Origin: JABDLO01 sp041749255
GTDB lineage: Bacteria > Bacteroidota > Bacteroidia > Chitinophagales > Saprospiraceae
Assembly: GCA_041749255.1 (NCBI GenBank)
Contig: JBGTBR010000072.1
Span: 1 to 64,000 of the forward strand
Length of the DNA stretch: 64,000 nucleotides
Direction of reading: 5' to 3'
Shown here: in pieces, positions 1 to 9,038 of the stretch
Position numbering within the stretch: the stretch's first letter is position 1
Layout: each line of letters starts with the position of its first letter
Program-made: the position numbers and the translations under genes
Notes under the pieces: generated by a model
What the model was told of the DNA's origin: nothing
Database searches by the model: none
Seen by the model: only the letters and a program-made list of their open reading frames with translations

Positions 1-113
1 AAGTAAAGATATCTAACTGTGCTGTTTCTGATGACTTTTTTAACATACCTTATGCTTTTTGAATCTTCCCCAAGATACTCATTATATATCAAAATTTTAT
101 CATATTTGTTCTT

Positions 114-333
114 TTAACTTTTCGGAGTGGACTCAAACTTAGAAAAAAAAGTCTCTTTATGCTCAGTAATCCAATCCTCTGGATATTTTACATACTTCAT
201 GATTAAGGCATTATTCTCCTGATGTTCGAAGTTTGTAACTTCAAACCCATATCATATTGTTCTGCCATACCCAATATTATTGTAAAATTTCATTAATTCT
301 ATCAGCAACAGACAATCTCCCAGGTTCAAATAA
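114..333 (-). pseudogene. Decayed ORF of unknown family
   Basis: No intact reading frame of useful length exists here, but the minus strand reads as protein-like sequence split over two frames. The distal part (114-254) is open for 46 codons and ends PEDWITEHKETFFSKFESTPKS. The part upstream of it (up to about 333) is open in another frame and contains LFEPGRLSVADRINEILQ, followed by MAEQYD from an ATG at 268. A single-base shift near 255 would join MAEQYD to GFEVTNFEHQ, and another shift would be needed upstream. I do not recognise the family. Seen: the composition is protein-like. Inferred: a gene remnant with frameshifts, or the edge of a rearranged region. Confidence 0.35.
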
Positions 334-487
334 CTTCTATCGCTGCTATGTTTGTACTCACGCTTTCGGATCTACCGTTATTCGAAGGCTTATGGGTCGT
401 GATTTATTAGAGTAACGCAAGAATAAACCCCACTACGGTGGTGGAGTAGGGGTAGTTGGCGGCTAATGGTGTGGTTACAACAGCAAT

Positions 488-1735
488 TTATTCTTTCAAA
501 TCGGTAGATTTTTTAAACTTACCCGATTTAAAAAGAAGGAACAATACCCCTGCAATGCCAATCAATACAAACAGAGCTGAGATATACTGAGCCTGAGACC
601 AATTTAATCCCATATAATCATACCGCTCATTCACCCTGATTTGTTCTATGAAAAACCGTTCGGTGCCATTGTATATCATATAGAGGAAGAAAAGTACACC
701 GGCTATTTTTATTCTTTTGCGAATGGCCCAGAGAATTCCAAAACCTATAAATGACAATGCCGTTTCATAAATCGGAGTCGGATATACCGGTGCTGACAAT
801 TTGTGACAGTAGCGAATACCACAAGCGGCTTCACAAATGTCTTCTGTACTTCGGCCTCCGGATTGTCTGGCTTCAGAATATTTTTCTAAGCTGCAATGCT
901 CGAGAAGGAGGTCTGAATTGGTCACATTATTGGGATAATCATATGCCCAAAGCCAGTCCGGCAGAAACCACCATTCCGGTTGAGCTGCTGCTATAATACC
1001 CCAATCTCCGTCGCCTGAAAATTGACAACCCATTCTGCCTATGCCATAACCCACCAAAATGGCCATACTGGCAATGTCCATCATGTAAATGGGTTTGATG
1101 TTCCATTTCTTAATATACCAATACACTACAATGAAAGCCACGATCAATCCACCGTAAATCGTTAAACCACTTCCGGAAAAAATAGTACCTATGGGATCTT
1201 TGAGAAAAGCATCAAAATTTTCAAGAATGGAAAAAAGCCTTGCTCCGACAATACCAGAGATAGCAGCGATGATGACGATGTCTCCCGTTTTTTGGTAAGG
1301 GTGAATTTCAATCTGCTGGACTTTAGGTTTTGTGTTTTTGTCCTTTTTTGAAAAGTAATAAAATACTCCGTAAGCCAAAGCTGCCACAATACCGATTATC
1401 CAGTTTCCGGCGGTTGAAAATAAAACCGATGACGGATCGGCCTTCATCTGATCAAAATTTTGAGAGATGTATGGAAGCTTACCTCCCGCTATAAAAAGAA
1501 ACAGACCATTCATGAGTAATTCCTGTATGTCAAAACCTTCATTGATGGTTATCTTTTTGCGAATCGACGATAGTAAGTCTTCTTCTTCATAGCGTTTCAG
1601 TTCAGACCTGAGCACCCAGCCACTTCCTAAAAAAGCAAGGGCGAGAAAAAATCCAAACGTTTTTACAATAGATGTCCAGTTGTCCGGTTGTGAACCGAAA
1701 ATATCATGAAAGAAATACGAAAGATCAGGATACAT
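488..1735 (-). CDS. lgt: Prolipoprotein diacylglyceryl transferase
   Basis: Lgt transfers diacylglycerol from phosphatidylglycerol to the lipobox cysteine of prolipoproteins in the inner membrane, the first step of lipoprotein maturation. The 415-residue protein has several hydrophobic segments. A YGGL stretch at 194-197 stands where many homologues have HGGL, and GRMGCQFSGDGDWG at about 233-246 corresponds to the Lgt signature (GRxGNFxNxE in Escherichia coli). PTPIYE and GTERFFIEQIR lie near the C-terminus. It is much longer than the usual 260-300 residues: an extra N-terminal membrane region precedes the core, and a cysteine-containing loop is inserted at about 250-315. ATG start at 1735. 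Many lipoproteins in this window would be substrates. Confidence 0.88.
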   Translation of the reverse strand: MYPDLSYFFHDIFGSQPDNWTSIVKTFGFFLALAFLGSGWVLRSELKRYEEEDLLSSIRKKITINEGFDIQELLMNGLFLFIAGGKLPYISQNFDQMKADPSSVLFSTAGNWIIGIVAALAYGVFYYFSKKDKNTKPKVQQIEIHPYQKTGDIVIIAAISGIVGARLFSILENFDAFLKDPIGTIFSGSGLTIYGGLIVAFIVVYWYIKKWNIKPIYMMDIASMAILVGYGIGRMGCQFSGDGDWGIIAAAQPEWWFLPDWLWAYDYPNNVTNSDLLLEHCSLEKYSEARQSGGRSTEDICEAACGIRYCHKLSAPVYPTPIYETALSFIGFGILWAIRKRIKIAGVLFFLYMIYNGTERFFIEQIRVNERYDYMGLNWSQAQYISALFVLIGIAGVLFLLFKSGKFKKSTDLKE

Positions 1736-1762
1736 ATTCTATAGTTTAATTGGATTCAAATA

Positions 1763-1770
1763 CAAATGTA
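1763..1770 (-). promoter_or_regulatory. Candidate -7 promoter element for lgt
   Basis: Read on the minus strand this is TACATTTG, an exact match to the Bacteroidota -7 consensus TAnnTTTG. It lies 28 bases upstream of the lgt ATG, giving a short leader. No clear TTG -33 partner is seen at the preferred distance, so support is moderate. Confidence 0.4.
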
Positions 1771-1850
1771 AAATAAATCATGTCCGGAAAAAATCACAAT
1801 ACGGTTATTTCCATGAAATTAAATCTTAATACCCTTTTATGAGCAAAACA

Positions 1851-2000
1851 ACGCGCAGCCAATGACGCACGAAGTGCCAATAACTAAGACTAAAACTAAA
1901 ACTAAAACTCAAACTGCGAGCTACTATGATAACCCATAACCCATAACTATTCATTTCCACAAATGACGCCATGCAAATGACGTACGAAGTGCAAATAACA
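1851..2000. repeat. Composite repeat, left copy (hexamer tract plus GACGC/GAAGTGC motifs)
   Basis: This intergenic stretch contains an imperfect hexamer tract (unit AAAACT) at 1882-1915. It is followed by TGCGAGCTACTATGATAAC and CCATAAC words and flanked by copies of the motif TGACGCACGAAGTGC (1863-1877, 1979-1992). The same order of elements occurs at 2714-2905, on the other side of the DUF4230 gene and in the same orientation. The rest of 1736-2110 holds no gene. Confidence 0.7.
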
Positions 2001-2110
2001 ATGATTCAGGTGAGAATATCGTTGATAGTTTTGGAATGCTAAGTTGTATTAAAAACAAACATAAATTTTTCTGTGTATTTTGAAATCGCAATATTTTTAA
2101 ACTGGCGAAT

Positions 2111-2710
2111 ATGAAGATAAAATGGATTATAAATGCTGTGATTGTCCTCCTGCTGATATCAGCAGTACTTTTTATATGGTCGAAATTGAGCAGACCCGGC
2201 CTTTTTGTTCGTCATCAGGAAGAATCCTCCACGGTCTTACTTGAAAAGATAGAAAAGGTAGTCAAACTCGTGGCGGTAGAGGCAAATATTTCTGAGATAT
2301 ATGACTACAAGGATTATTATCCGGTGGATCTGGCACCATTTAGAAAGAAGGTTCTCGTCAGGGTAAAAGCCAGGGTTTCAGCAGGCTATAACTTTGATAA
2401 CATGAAAGTAGAGATCAATGAAGAGACGCGCACGGTCAATATTCTACAATTTCCTGAACCGGAGATTTTGTCCATCGATCACGATCTCGATTACTATGAT
2501 ATTTCACAGGGTACATTTAACCGTTTCACACCAGAAGATTATAATACAATCAATGCACGGGCAAAAAAATTTGTGGTTGAAAAGGCCAAAGATAGCCGGA
2601 TCATGGAAGAAGCAGAAAAGCAGAAAGAAGAAGTACTGGATATGATACGATTCCTCATTCAAGCCAGTGGCTGGACCCTGGTCGTGGATGAACGTGTACT
2701 TCTTGATTAA
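2111..2710 (+). CDS. DUF4230 family membrane-anchored protein
   Basis: The protein is 199 residues with one N-terminal membrane helix at about 5-24 and an extracytoplasmic or periplasmic remainder. The arrangement VKLVAVEANISEIYDYKD, a mixed beta region (KVLVRVKARVSAGYNFDNM) and a charged C-terminal helix (AEKQKEEVLDMIRFLIQ) matches the DUF4230 family, whose biochemical role is not established. ATG start preceded by AT-rich sequence. The gene stands alone and is bracketed by two homologous direct repeats (1851-2000 and 2714-2905), so it may have moved or been duplicated as a unit; that is inference. Confidence 0.75.
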   Translation: MKIKWIINAVIVLLLISAVLFIWSKLSRPGLFVRHQEESSTVLLEKIEKVVKLVAVEANISEIYDYKDYYPVDLAPFRKKVLVRVKARVSAGYNFDNMKVEINEETRTVNILQFPEPEILSIDHDLDYYDISQGTFNRFTPEDYNTINARAKKFVVEKAKDSRIMEEAEKQKEEVLDMIRFLIQASGWTLVVDERVLLD

Positions 2711-2713
2711 CGC

Positions 2714-2905
2714 AACTAAAACCAGAACTAAAACTAAAACTAAAACCAAAACTAAAACTAAAACTAAAACTGCGAACTGCTATAACAATCCATAACATTT
2801 CATGACCACAAATAGACGCGAAGCAACTGACGCGCGCAGCGCAAATGACTATAAATGACGGCGCAGCCTAATGACGCGCAGCCAATAACGCACGAAGTGC
2901 AAAAT
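2714..2905. repeat. Composite repeat, right copy
   Basis: A hexamer tract with unit AAAACT runs from 2714 to 2771, immediately after the DUF4230 stop codon. It is followed by TGCGAACTGCTATAAC and CCATAAC words, then by several closely spaced copies of GACGCGCAGC and CGCACGAAGTGC (2815-2903). It parallels 1851-2000 element by element but is longer in both the hexamer and the GACGC parts. The tail abuts the stop codon of the DUF5916 gene. Confidence 0.7.
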
Positions 2906-5382
2906 CATGCTTTGGATGTCAATTGATTATAATCAAGCCAATAGACAATCTTAACGGAAATATTGTTGTTTTGAAGTGAACCCAAAGTATGTTGAAGGTT
3001 TTCTATGTAGGAATTATTCATATCATTATGTGGAGAAACGATTTGGTTTTTCCAGTTTAAGATCACATCGCTACCCGGAGCAAATCTCCACACATAATCC
3101 ATATCAAGGTTAAACAGGTTGAGATTTCGGTCAAATATAGGCTCTCCTTTAGCGTCCTTTCCCGAAAATTCCAACGAATTAAGATTTCCCTCGTTTCCTA
3201 AAGAAGCAAAGCTATTGTACATGGCATGGTCCCAATAATGCCTCATCCTGAAAGTAAGAGACATTTTATTGTTGAAAATATACTTTCCGGAAATGCTGTT
3301 TTCTACTATGGTGCGGTCTCTTTTTCCAAACATAATATCAGACTGCATGAGTCCATTCGGTAGTTCATTTAATGCACTTTTTGACACAAACCCGGGTTGA
3401 TTGTGATTATACGTAATGACAGAAGAGGGTGAAATAGATATTTTATCGTTTATTCTTAATCTCGGTGCTATTCTCAATGACAGATCACTCATTTCTTCTT
3501 CATCATACACTCTATAGTAGACTCTCAGGTCAAAGGCGAATTTTTTCCGGTAATCAGAACTCAACCAGGGGGTAAATGACACAGATGACGGCCAGGCAAA
3601 AAAGGATGAGAAATCCGGAGTTCTGGGCTCAAAATAATCGTGATTGGATATGGGGTTAATGTTACTATAAAAGCCTAAGGAAAGACGTTCTTTTGTAAGA
3701 ATATAGCTATTGATATTAAACGAAAGCCTGTTGTACACATCGGGTTCGTATAAACGCCCATAATTTACATCCGTAGATATACTGTACGAAAGCAAGTTGC
3801 CTTTTGGCTGGTACTGATTGTATGAAAAAGCTGCTCTCACAGATCTTTCATTGGGGCTTCTGATGAAACCAAAATCATTGATATCATAATTGTCGCTTTC
3901 TTCAAGATAAGAAACACCCCCCTGCCACTGTCCGCTGATCTTACTGACAGCCAGGTTCAAAGTATGCCCAATATCGCTGTACTCTTCAAAATATTTTTGT
4001 GAAACATTGACGAGTCCGGAAGCGCTATAGGATTGATCTTTATTTTTAATCTGAAATGATCCTCCGGTTACGTTGGCGTTATAATCATCACTAAACCGGG
4101 TCACATTGGTATTGATCAGAGAAACGAAAGAATTATTGGGTAAATTCTGGTCAAAAACCAGAAGGTTATAGTTGGTCAGCGGATTGGTTTCAACAGATCT
4201 TAGGGTTCCATCTGCTGATTCGATGACGGCCATTTCCTGCTTGACTACAGCATTTAGAAATCCAACTCCCAAACCACTGGAAGTTCTTCCCGAAATTTTG
4301 GTGGCATTGTAAAGTCCTGAAATATCAGGATTTGAAATGACTACCTCTCCTTCATTAAGATTTTGATATACCGATGAATGATGTATGGGTTTTCCACCGA
4401 TCCTTCGCGAATAAAAAATATTTCCTTTATTAAACAACTCTGTGCCCTCTGTAAAAAACTGTCGGTTTTCCTGAAACTGTACTTCAAAAGGGGTAAGATT
4501 AAGAATCTGATTATCGGATAAAGTTTGTCCAAAATCCGGAACCAGTGTCATATCAAGAGTAAATGCATCATTGATCCCATACTTTAAATCCATTCCGGCA
4601 GTATAAGCAGTACCTGATGTCAGAGCATTCTGGTTGGATGCCGGGTCAAAAGTAGTATTGAGATAGCCTGTCACAAATGGTGTGAGGGAAAACCGTACAG
4701 GTGATTTGATTTTTGAAATTCCTACTACTTTCCCTGCCTGATTTAAAAAACCATTAAGCTGAGGATTTATTTCATTCCAATAACTCTCTTCTCTTAACCT
4801 TCTGACCTCTCTTCCAAACTGAATACTCCAAATCTGTTGATCGACAGCTGGGAAACGCAACATTGCCAATGGGATTTTCATTTCTACCAACCAACCAAAT
4901 TCAGTTAGTTTAACCTCGCTTTTCCAGATGGCATCCCAATTTCGATCTTTTCCTGAGACGGAATACTTGGTGTCCCCCTGGACTCCTGCAGCTGAAACCC
5001 TGAATTCAAAGCCATTAGAACCATCCTGATATGTATCAATGGAAACACTAAACCAGTCGGCATTGCCACTACCATCCCTTGGATACAATTCTTTTTGTAT
5101 AAGATGTGGCTCATCATCGTACAGTATGGCCGCAATGTATATGGCTTCATTATCATAAAGGAATCTGACCTCAGTATTGAAAGATGACTGCACACCTGGA
5201 TTAGGAGCATATTGCACAAAGTCACTGGCCACCTGACTTTGATTCCAAATAACCTCATCCAAAATACCGTCAATCTTTATGGGTTCCTCAATTTTTACCG
5301 CCATGATGGTTTTCACACCATCGTTAGCGTATAGGGTCGAAATGAGCAGAAAGGCACATAAAAGTAAATAAGATCTCTTCAT
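2905..5382 (-). CDS. DUF5916 outer-membrane protein with CBM9-like N-terminal domain
   Basis: The 825-residue protein has a signal peptide (residues 1-19). A CBM9-like beta-sandwich follows at about 28-210 (EPIKIDGILDEVIWNQ is the usual opening; FEFRVSAAGVQGD and VEMKIPLAMLRF follow). The last 600 residues are a beta-rich region resembling the DUF5916 barrel, with many alternating aromatic strands such as LTFRMRHYWDHAMYNSF. Members are known in Bacteroidota and usually annotated as carbohydrate-binding family 9-like or DUF5916; a role in the outer membrane is inferred from strand pattern and signal peptide, and the substrate is unknown. Transcribed alone, with a 154-base AT-rich upstream region. 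Confidence 0.8.
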   Translation of the reverse strand: MKRSYLLLCAFLLISTLYANDGVKTIMAVKIEEPIKIDGILDEVIWNQSQVASDFVQYAPNPGVQSSFNTEVRFLYDNEAIYIAAILYDDEPHLIQKELYPRDGSGNADWFSVSIDTYQDGSNGFEFRVSAAGVQGDTKYSVSGKDRNWDAIWKSEVKLTEFGWLVEMKIPLAMLRFPAVDQQIWSIQFGREVRRLREESYWNEINPQLNGFLNQAGKVVGISKIKSPVRFSLTPFVTGYLNTTFDPASNQNALTSGTAYTAGMDLKYGINDAFTLDMTLVPDFGQTLSDNQILNLTPFEVQFQENRQFFTEGTELFNKGNIFYSRRIGGKPIHHSSVYQNLNEGEVVISNPDISGLYNATKISGRTSSGLGVGFLNAVVKQEMAVIESADGTLRSVETNPLTNYNLLVFDQNLPNNSFVSLINTNVTRFSDDYNANVTGGSFQIKNKDQSYSASGLVNVSQKYFEEYSDIGHTLNLAVSKISGQWQGGVSYLEESDNYDINDFGFIRSPNERSVRAAFSYNQYQPKGNLLSYSISTDVNYGRLYEPDVYNRLSFNINSYILTKERLSLGFYSNINPISNHDYFEPRTPDFSSFFAWPSSVSFTPWLSSDYRKKFAFDLRVYYRVYDEEEMSDLSLRIAPRLRINDKISISPSSVITYNHNQPGFVSKSALNELPNGLMQSDIMFGKRDRTIVENSISGKYIFNNKMSLTFRMRHYWDHAMYNSFASLGNEGNLNSLEFSGKDAKGEPIFDRNLNLFNLDMDYVWRFAPGSDVILNWKNQIVSPHNDMNNSYIENLQHTLGSLQNNNISVKIVYWLDYNQLTSKA

Positions 5383-5536
5383 TGAGATGGGTTTTCGCTT
5401 TATTTAAAATTGAACGTATTTTATTGTAAAAATATGTTCAATTCATATGTTAACCGGTTGTTAATAAAAGGACATTCCATCCAGATACTAAACATTTAAT
5501 GTAGTTTATATATTATAATAATTTTTAATGCAATTA

Positions 5537-6130
5537 TTATACCTGAGTTTTCAGAGTGGGTTTAGATTCAACCTCAGACATTTTTATGCAGGTAAACACA
5601 TAAGCAGGAGGCAGGTTTTTCATTATTTTATCAATTTCTATATTCCCAAAGACACTTTTGTACTTTTTTACAAGTTTTTTTGCATAATTGAGCTGGATAT
5701 ATTTTCCTCCTTCGCGTAAATGTTTATTGCTGGAAGCCAGGATCTGATCAGTAACATGTTTATCCATGACGATGAAAGGTAGAGCAGATACAATGGCATC
5801 GACAGAGTCTATATCATGAAGTGCCAGGAATTCTTCCATTTTTTCAGCGCTTTCTTTTACGGCGATTAATCTTGGATCATTTATTTCACTTAAAGCTTTA
5901 TAGAGCTTTTCATTAATTTCAAATGCGATCAAAATTCCATCCGGGGACATTTGGTCTAAAATATAGCGGGTAATCACCCCGTCTCCCGCTCCCAGCTCTA
6001 CTACATACTTGCTTTGTGACGGAACTTTCAAAGCGATCTCTTTACTCATGGCAGTTGAACTTCTGGTTAAAGTTCCTACCTCTCTGAATTTTTTTATTCC
6101 CTGCAGGAAAAAACTAACTTCTTCTCTCAT
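5537..6130 (-). CDS. SAM-dependent methyltransferase, phospholipid N-methyltransferase-like
   Basis: The 197-residue protein has a class I methyltransferase fold. Motif I is VVELGAGDGVITRYIL (about 43-58), an acidic residue ends strand 2 (LIAFEINEKLY), and DAIVSALPF stands at the motif IV position. The N-terminal FLQGIKKFREVGTLTRSS resembles PmtA/rRNA-adenine-dimethylase-type enzymes that lack the C-terminal RNA-binding domain, so phosphatidylethanolamine N-methylation is the best guess; an rRNA or protein target is not excluded. Single gene in a mostly non-coding neighbourhood, and no partner genes suggest the substrate. Confidence 0.65.
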   Translation of the reverse strand: MREEVSFFLQGIKKFREVGTLTRSSTAMSKEIALKVPSQSKYVVELGAGDGVITRYILDQMSPDGILIAFEINEKLYKALSEINDPRLIAVKESAEKMEEFLALHDIDSVDAIVSALPFIVMDKHVTDQILASSNKHLREGGKYIQLNYAKKLVKKYKSVFGNIEIDKIMKNLPPAYVFTCIKMSEVESKPTLKTQV

Positions 6131-6321
6131 TTTGTATTTTTAATACCGGTGACTGGCAAAGATTAGTGGGTTTGGTTAATCCGGGACTTGTCATTTTCAT
6201 TTAATTCATTTGCCCATTCGAGGCGATTCAATTTCACCGCTCAATATAAAAACATATTCTGAGTAATGCATCCCCTTATAGACGAGTAAAAACACAATAT
6301 GTTTAATGCGTTTATAAATGA

Positions 6322-6510
6322 GTAACTACTCAGGCTCCGGTACTAATAAGTTGTTTTGTCATGATTTTTTCTATAGTTCGTCCCTAATTCTAAGACGATG
6401 TCTTCATTTTTGCAAAATCTCGCCAAAACAATTGCTGATTCATCCTAAAACCCCGGATTAAAATCCGGGGCTAATTCATATTATACCCTTTCAGGGTATA
6501 AGAGAGTTAC
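6322..6510 (+). repeat. MITE-like element family 1, copy A
   Basis: About 189 bases with imperfect terminal inverted repeats: GTAACTACTCAG at the left end and AGAGAGTTAC at the right. The interior shares several blocks with 49679-49886, including TGTTTTGTCATGATTTTT and CGCCAAAACAATTGCTGATT. It carries an internal hairpin CCCCGGATTAAAATCCGGGG (6451-6471 region) and a second one, ATACCCTTTCAGGGTAT. No ORF is present. It fills most of the gap between the methyltransferase gene and the groEL terminator. Confidence 0.75.
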
Positions 6511-6535
6511 TCATATGAATAGGAAACACCATTTA

Positions 6536-6573
6536 AAAACAAAGCCCTCTGCATCATCTGCAAAGGGCTTTAT
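6536..6573 (-). terminator. Rho-independent terminator of groES-groEL
   Basis: An inverted repeat AAAGCCCT...AGGGCTTT with a short loop lies 67 bases beyond the groEL stop codon. Read on the minus strand the hairpin is followed by GTTTTTAAAT, as expected for an intrinsic terminator. Confidence 0.75.
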
Positions 6574-6639
6574 TATGTATTTCAAGTATGTGTCAAGTCA
6601 AATTTTGGCAATCAACTTAACACCAACTGTGAATTCTCA

Positions 6640-8274
6640 TTACATCATACCGGGCATTCCACCTCCGCCTCCCATGGGTGGCATCGAATTTTTCTCCTCA
6701 GGCATGTCACTGATGACACACTCTGTAGTGAGAATCATACCTGCTATGGAGCCTGCATTTTCTACTGCAATTCTGGTTACTTTTGTCGGATCGATAACGC
6801 CGGCTTTTTTCAAATCCTCGTACTTATCGGTTCGCGCATTGTACCCTATTGCATCCTTCTTCTTGATTACCTCAAAAAGAACTACTGAACCCTCAACACC
6901 TGCGTTTTCCGCAATCGTTCTGATGGGTGCTTCCAACGCTTTTTTAACGATTTGAATTCCCATGTTTTCATCTTCGTTTTCTGCAGTAATGGAATCCAAT
7001 GCTGCGATACTTCTTATCAACGCAACTCCACCACCAGCTACAATACCTTCTTCAACAGCAGCCCTTGTGGCATTAAGAGCATCATCTACTCTGGCTTTCT
7101 TTTCTTTCATCTCTGTTTCTGTTGCAGCGCCGACATAAAGTACAGCAACTCCACCTGCCAGTTTAGCCAATCTCTCCTGTAACTTCTCTCTGTCGTAATC
7201 AGAAGTAGTCGTATCAATTTGCTGTTTGATTTGATTGATCCTTGCAGTGATATCGGTTCTTTTTCCTTTACCATCAACAATAGTAGTATTGTCTTTGTCT
7301 ACGGTAATCTTATCTGCCTGACCCAATAAAGAAAGATCTGCATTATCCAGCTTATACCCTTTTTCCTCAGAGATCACCGTACCTCCTGTGAGAACAGCGA
7401 TGTCTTCCAACATAGCTTTACGTCTGTCTCCAAATCCAGGAGCTTTTACGGCTACGACCTTAAGTCCACCTCGGAGTCTGTTGACCACCAGTAGTCCTAA
7501 AGCCTGGCTTTCTACATCTTCTGCAATGATTAAAAGTGGTCTGCCTGCCTGAGCAGCCTTTTCCAGAATAGGTACTATTTCCTGTACATTGGAAACTTTT
7601 TTATCGTGAATCAGTATGTAAGGATTGTCATACTCCGTTACCATATGCTCAGAATCAGTAATAAAGTAGGGAGAGAGATAACCTCTGTCAAACTGCATTC
7701 CTATCACCTCATCTACATAGGTATCAGTACCTTTTGCCTCTTCTACAGTGATCACTCCATCTTTAGAAACTCTTTTCATCGCATCAGCGATAAGCGATCC
7801 TATTTCTTCGTCGTTATTTGCAGATATTGATCCTACTTGCTGGATTTTTTTGAAATCGTCTCCGATAACCTCGCTTTGCTTTTTCAATTCTGAGATCACG
7901 GATTGAACGGCTTTGTCTATACCTCTTTTCAGGTCCATAGGATTGGCTCCTGCAGCAACATATTTCATGCCCGCAGTAACCATAGCCTGTGCCAAAACAG
8001 TAGCCGTAGTAGTGCCATCCCCTGCCAGATCTGCAGTTTTGGAAGCCACTTCTTTTAACATTTGTGCACCCATATTTTCGATAGCGTTTTCAAGCTCGAT
8101 TTCTTTAGCTACCGTTACACCGTCTTTGGTAATCGTTGGAGCTCCAAAGCTTTTTTGGATAACAACATTTCTACCTTTAGGACCCAGCGTTACCTTTACG
8201 GCATCAGCCAGGGCGTCTATTCCTTTTTTTAAGGACGCTCTCGCATCCGAATTAAAGCTAATTTGTTTAGCCAT
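6640..8274 (-). CDS. groL: Chaperonin GroEL (60 kDa)
   Basis: GroEL forms the double-ring ATPase that, capped by GroES, encloses and folds cytosolic proteins. The 544-residue length is standard. The sequence starts MAKQISF, contains GPKGRNVVIQKSFGAPTITK and the nucleotide-binding DGTTTATVLAQAM near residues 86-98, and GGGVALIR about residue 410. It ends with the flexible GGGGGMPGMM tail. It follows groES by 54 bases on the same strand with a shared terminator, so the two form the usual operon. No CIRCE element precedes the pair. Confidence 0.98.
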   Translation of the reverse strand: MAKQISFNSDARASLKKGIDALADAVKVTLGPKGRNVVIQKSFGAPTITKDGVTVAKEIELENAIENMGAQMLKEVASKTADLAGDGTTTATVLAQAMVTAGMKYVAAGANPMDLKRGIDKAVQSVISELKKQSEVIGDDFKKIQQVGSISANNDEEIGSLIADAMKRVSKDGVITVEEAKGTDTYVDEVIGMQFDRGYLSPYFITDSEHMVTEYDNPYILIHDKKVSNVQEIVPILEKAAQAGRPLLIIAEDVESQALGLLVVNRLRGGLKVVAVKAPGFGDRRKAMLEDIAVLTGGTVISEEKGYKLDNADLSLLGQADKITVDKDNTTIVDGKGKRTDITARINQIKQQIDTTTSDYDREKLQERLAKLAGGVAVLYVGAATETEMKEKKARVDDALNATRAAVEEGIVAGGGVALIRSIAALDSITAENEDENMGIQIVKKALEAPIRTIAENAGVEGSVVLFEVIKKKDAIGYNARTDKYEDLKKAGVIDPTKVTRIAVENAGSIAGMILTTECVISDMPEEKNSMPPMGGGGGMPGMM

Positions 8275-8328
8275 AACTTGTTATTTTTTTTTAGTTAATG
8301 AAAATGAAAAATGGTTATGAATGGAAAT

Positions 8329-8601
8329 TTACTTTTCAAGGATGACTAAAATATCGTCTTCCCTCATGATCAGGTAATCCACACCTTCGTAATGGATCTC
8401 CTGGCCGGCATATTTTCCATATAACACAATGTCTCCGACGGCTACCGTCATGAGATTTCCCTCTTTACCTGGACCTACAGCAACAACTTCACCCCGTTGA
8501 GGTTTTTCTTTTGCCGTGTCCGGTATGATTATTCCGCCTTTTGTTTTTTCGTCAGCCGGAGCAGGTTTTACAACCACTCTATCGTTGATTGGCTTCATCA
8601 T
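8329..8601 (-). CDS. groS: Co-chaperonin GroES (10 kDa)
   Basis: The 90-residue GroES subunit caps the GroEL ring. PINDRVVVKPAPADEKTKGG is the conserved opening with the start of the mobile loop (GGIIIPDTAKEKPQ, about 22-35); GDIVLYGKYAGQEI and the final DDILVIL are typical. Two adjacent ATG codons are available; the first, MMKPIND, is used here, and the second would remove one residue. First gene of the groES-groEL operon, separated from secG by 437 non-coding bases that must hold its promoter. Confidence 0.98.
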   Translation of the reverse strand: MMKPINDRVVVKPAPADEKTKGGIIIPDTAKEKPQRGEVVAVGPGKEGNLMTVAVGDIVLYGKYAGQEIHYEGVDYLIMREDDILVILEK

Positions 8602-9038
8602 TTCTGTTTTTAATTAGTTTATAAAAGTGTTTAACAAATTTGTCATCATTAATGTATCATTGATTGTGCCAAGAGATTATTTATGCCATTTTTACTGACA
8701 TCTTATCTGCCTTCATGACAAATCATTCTTTTTCTCTGAAATATATTCCGGCTTTTGTCAATTTGACATCTGAATATTAGATTTACCTGATTTATAAAAG
8801 TAAAGCCCTGCTCAAATGTAACCTTGTTTTGATCTCTTTTTATCCAATATTCAATGTGAAAATGTATCAAATGTAATTCGAATTTAATGCACAAACAGTT
8901 GTTTTTTAAAAGTATTTTTGCGTTGAATACTTATCTTAAAACATGTTTTTATTTTAAAAAACTACTTCTGCAATAGCTTTTAATTACAGAATTCTGTTTT
9001 TTAATAATAGCACAGTATAATTTATTATGAAAAATTCC
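8602..9038. other. Non-coding gap upstream of groES
   Basis: AT-rich spacer between the secG stop and the groES start. Two exact TAnnTTTG matches (TACATTTG) occur on the minus strand at 8813-8820 and 8868-8875 and are candidate groES promoters with a leader of about 200 bases. A plus-strand TATTTTTG stands at 8913-8920 with no gene in front of it. I see no CIRCE repeat and no convincing coding sequence. Confidence 0.5.
8813..8820 (-). promoter_or_regulatory. Candidate groES promoter -7 element
   Basis: TACATTTG on the minus strand matches TAnnTTTG exactly, with a TTG about 24 bases further upstream. It would give a leader of roughly 200 bases before groES. A second identical match at 8868-8875 competes with it. 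Confidence 0.35.

Noticed and set aside
2504..2749. Minus-strand ORF with a VLVLVLV-rich start
   Set aside because: It is antisense to the DUF4230 gene and the AAAACT hexamer repeat; the VL repeats are a translation of that tract.
8602..8700. CIRCE element upstream of groES
   Set aside because: No TTAGCACTC-N9-GAGTGCTAA-like inverted repeat is present.
8703..8894. Minus-strand 63-codon ORF upstream of groES
   Set aside because: It overlaps the promoter candidates and has an unconvincing residue composition.
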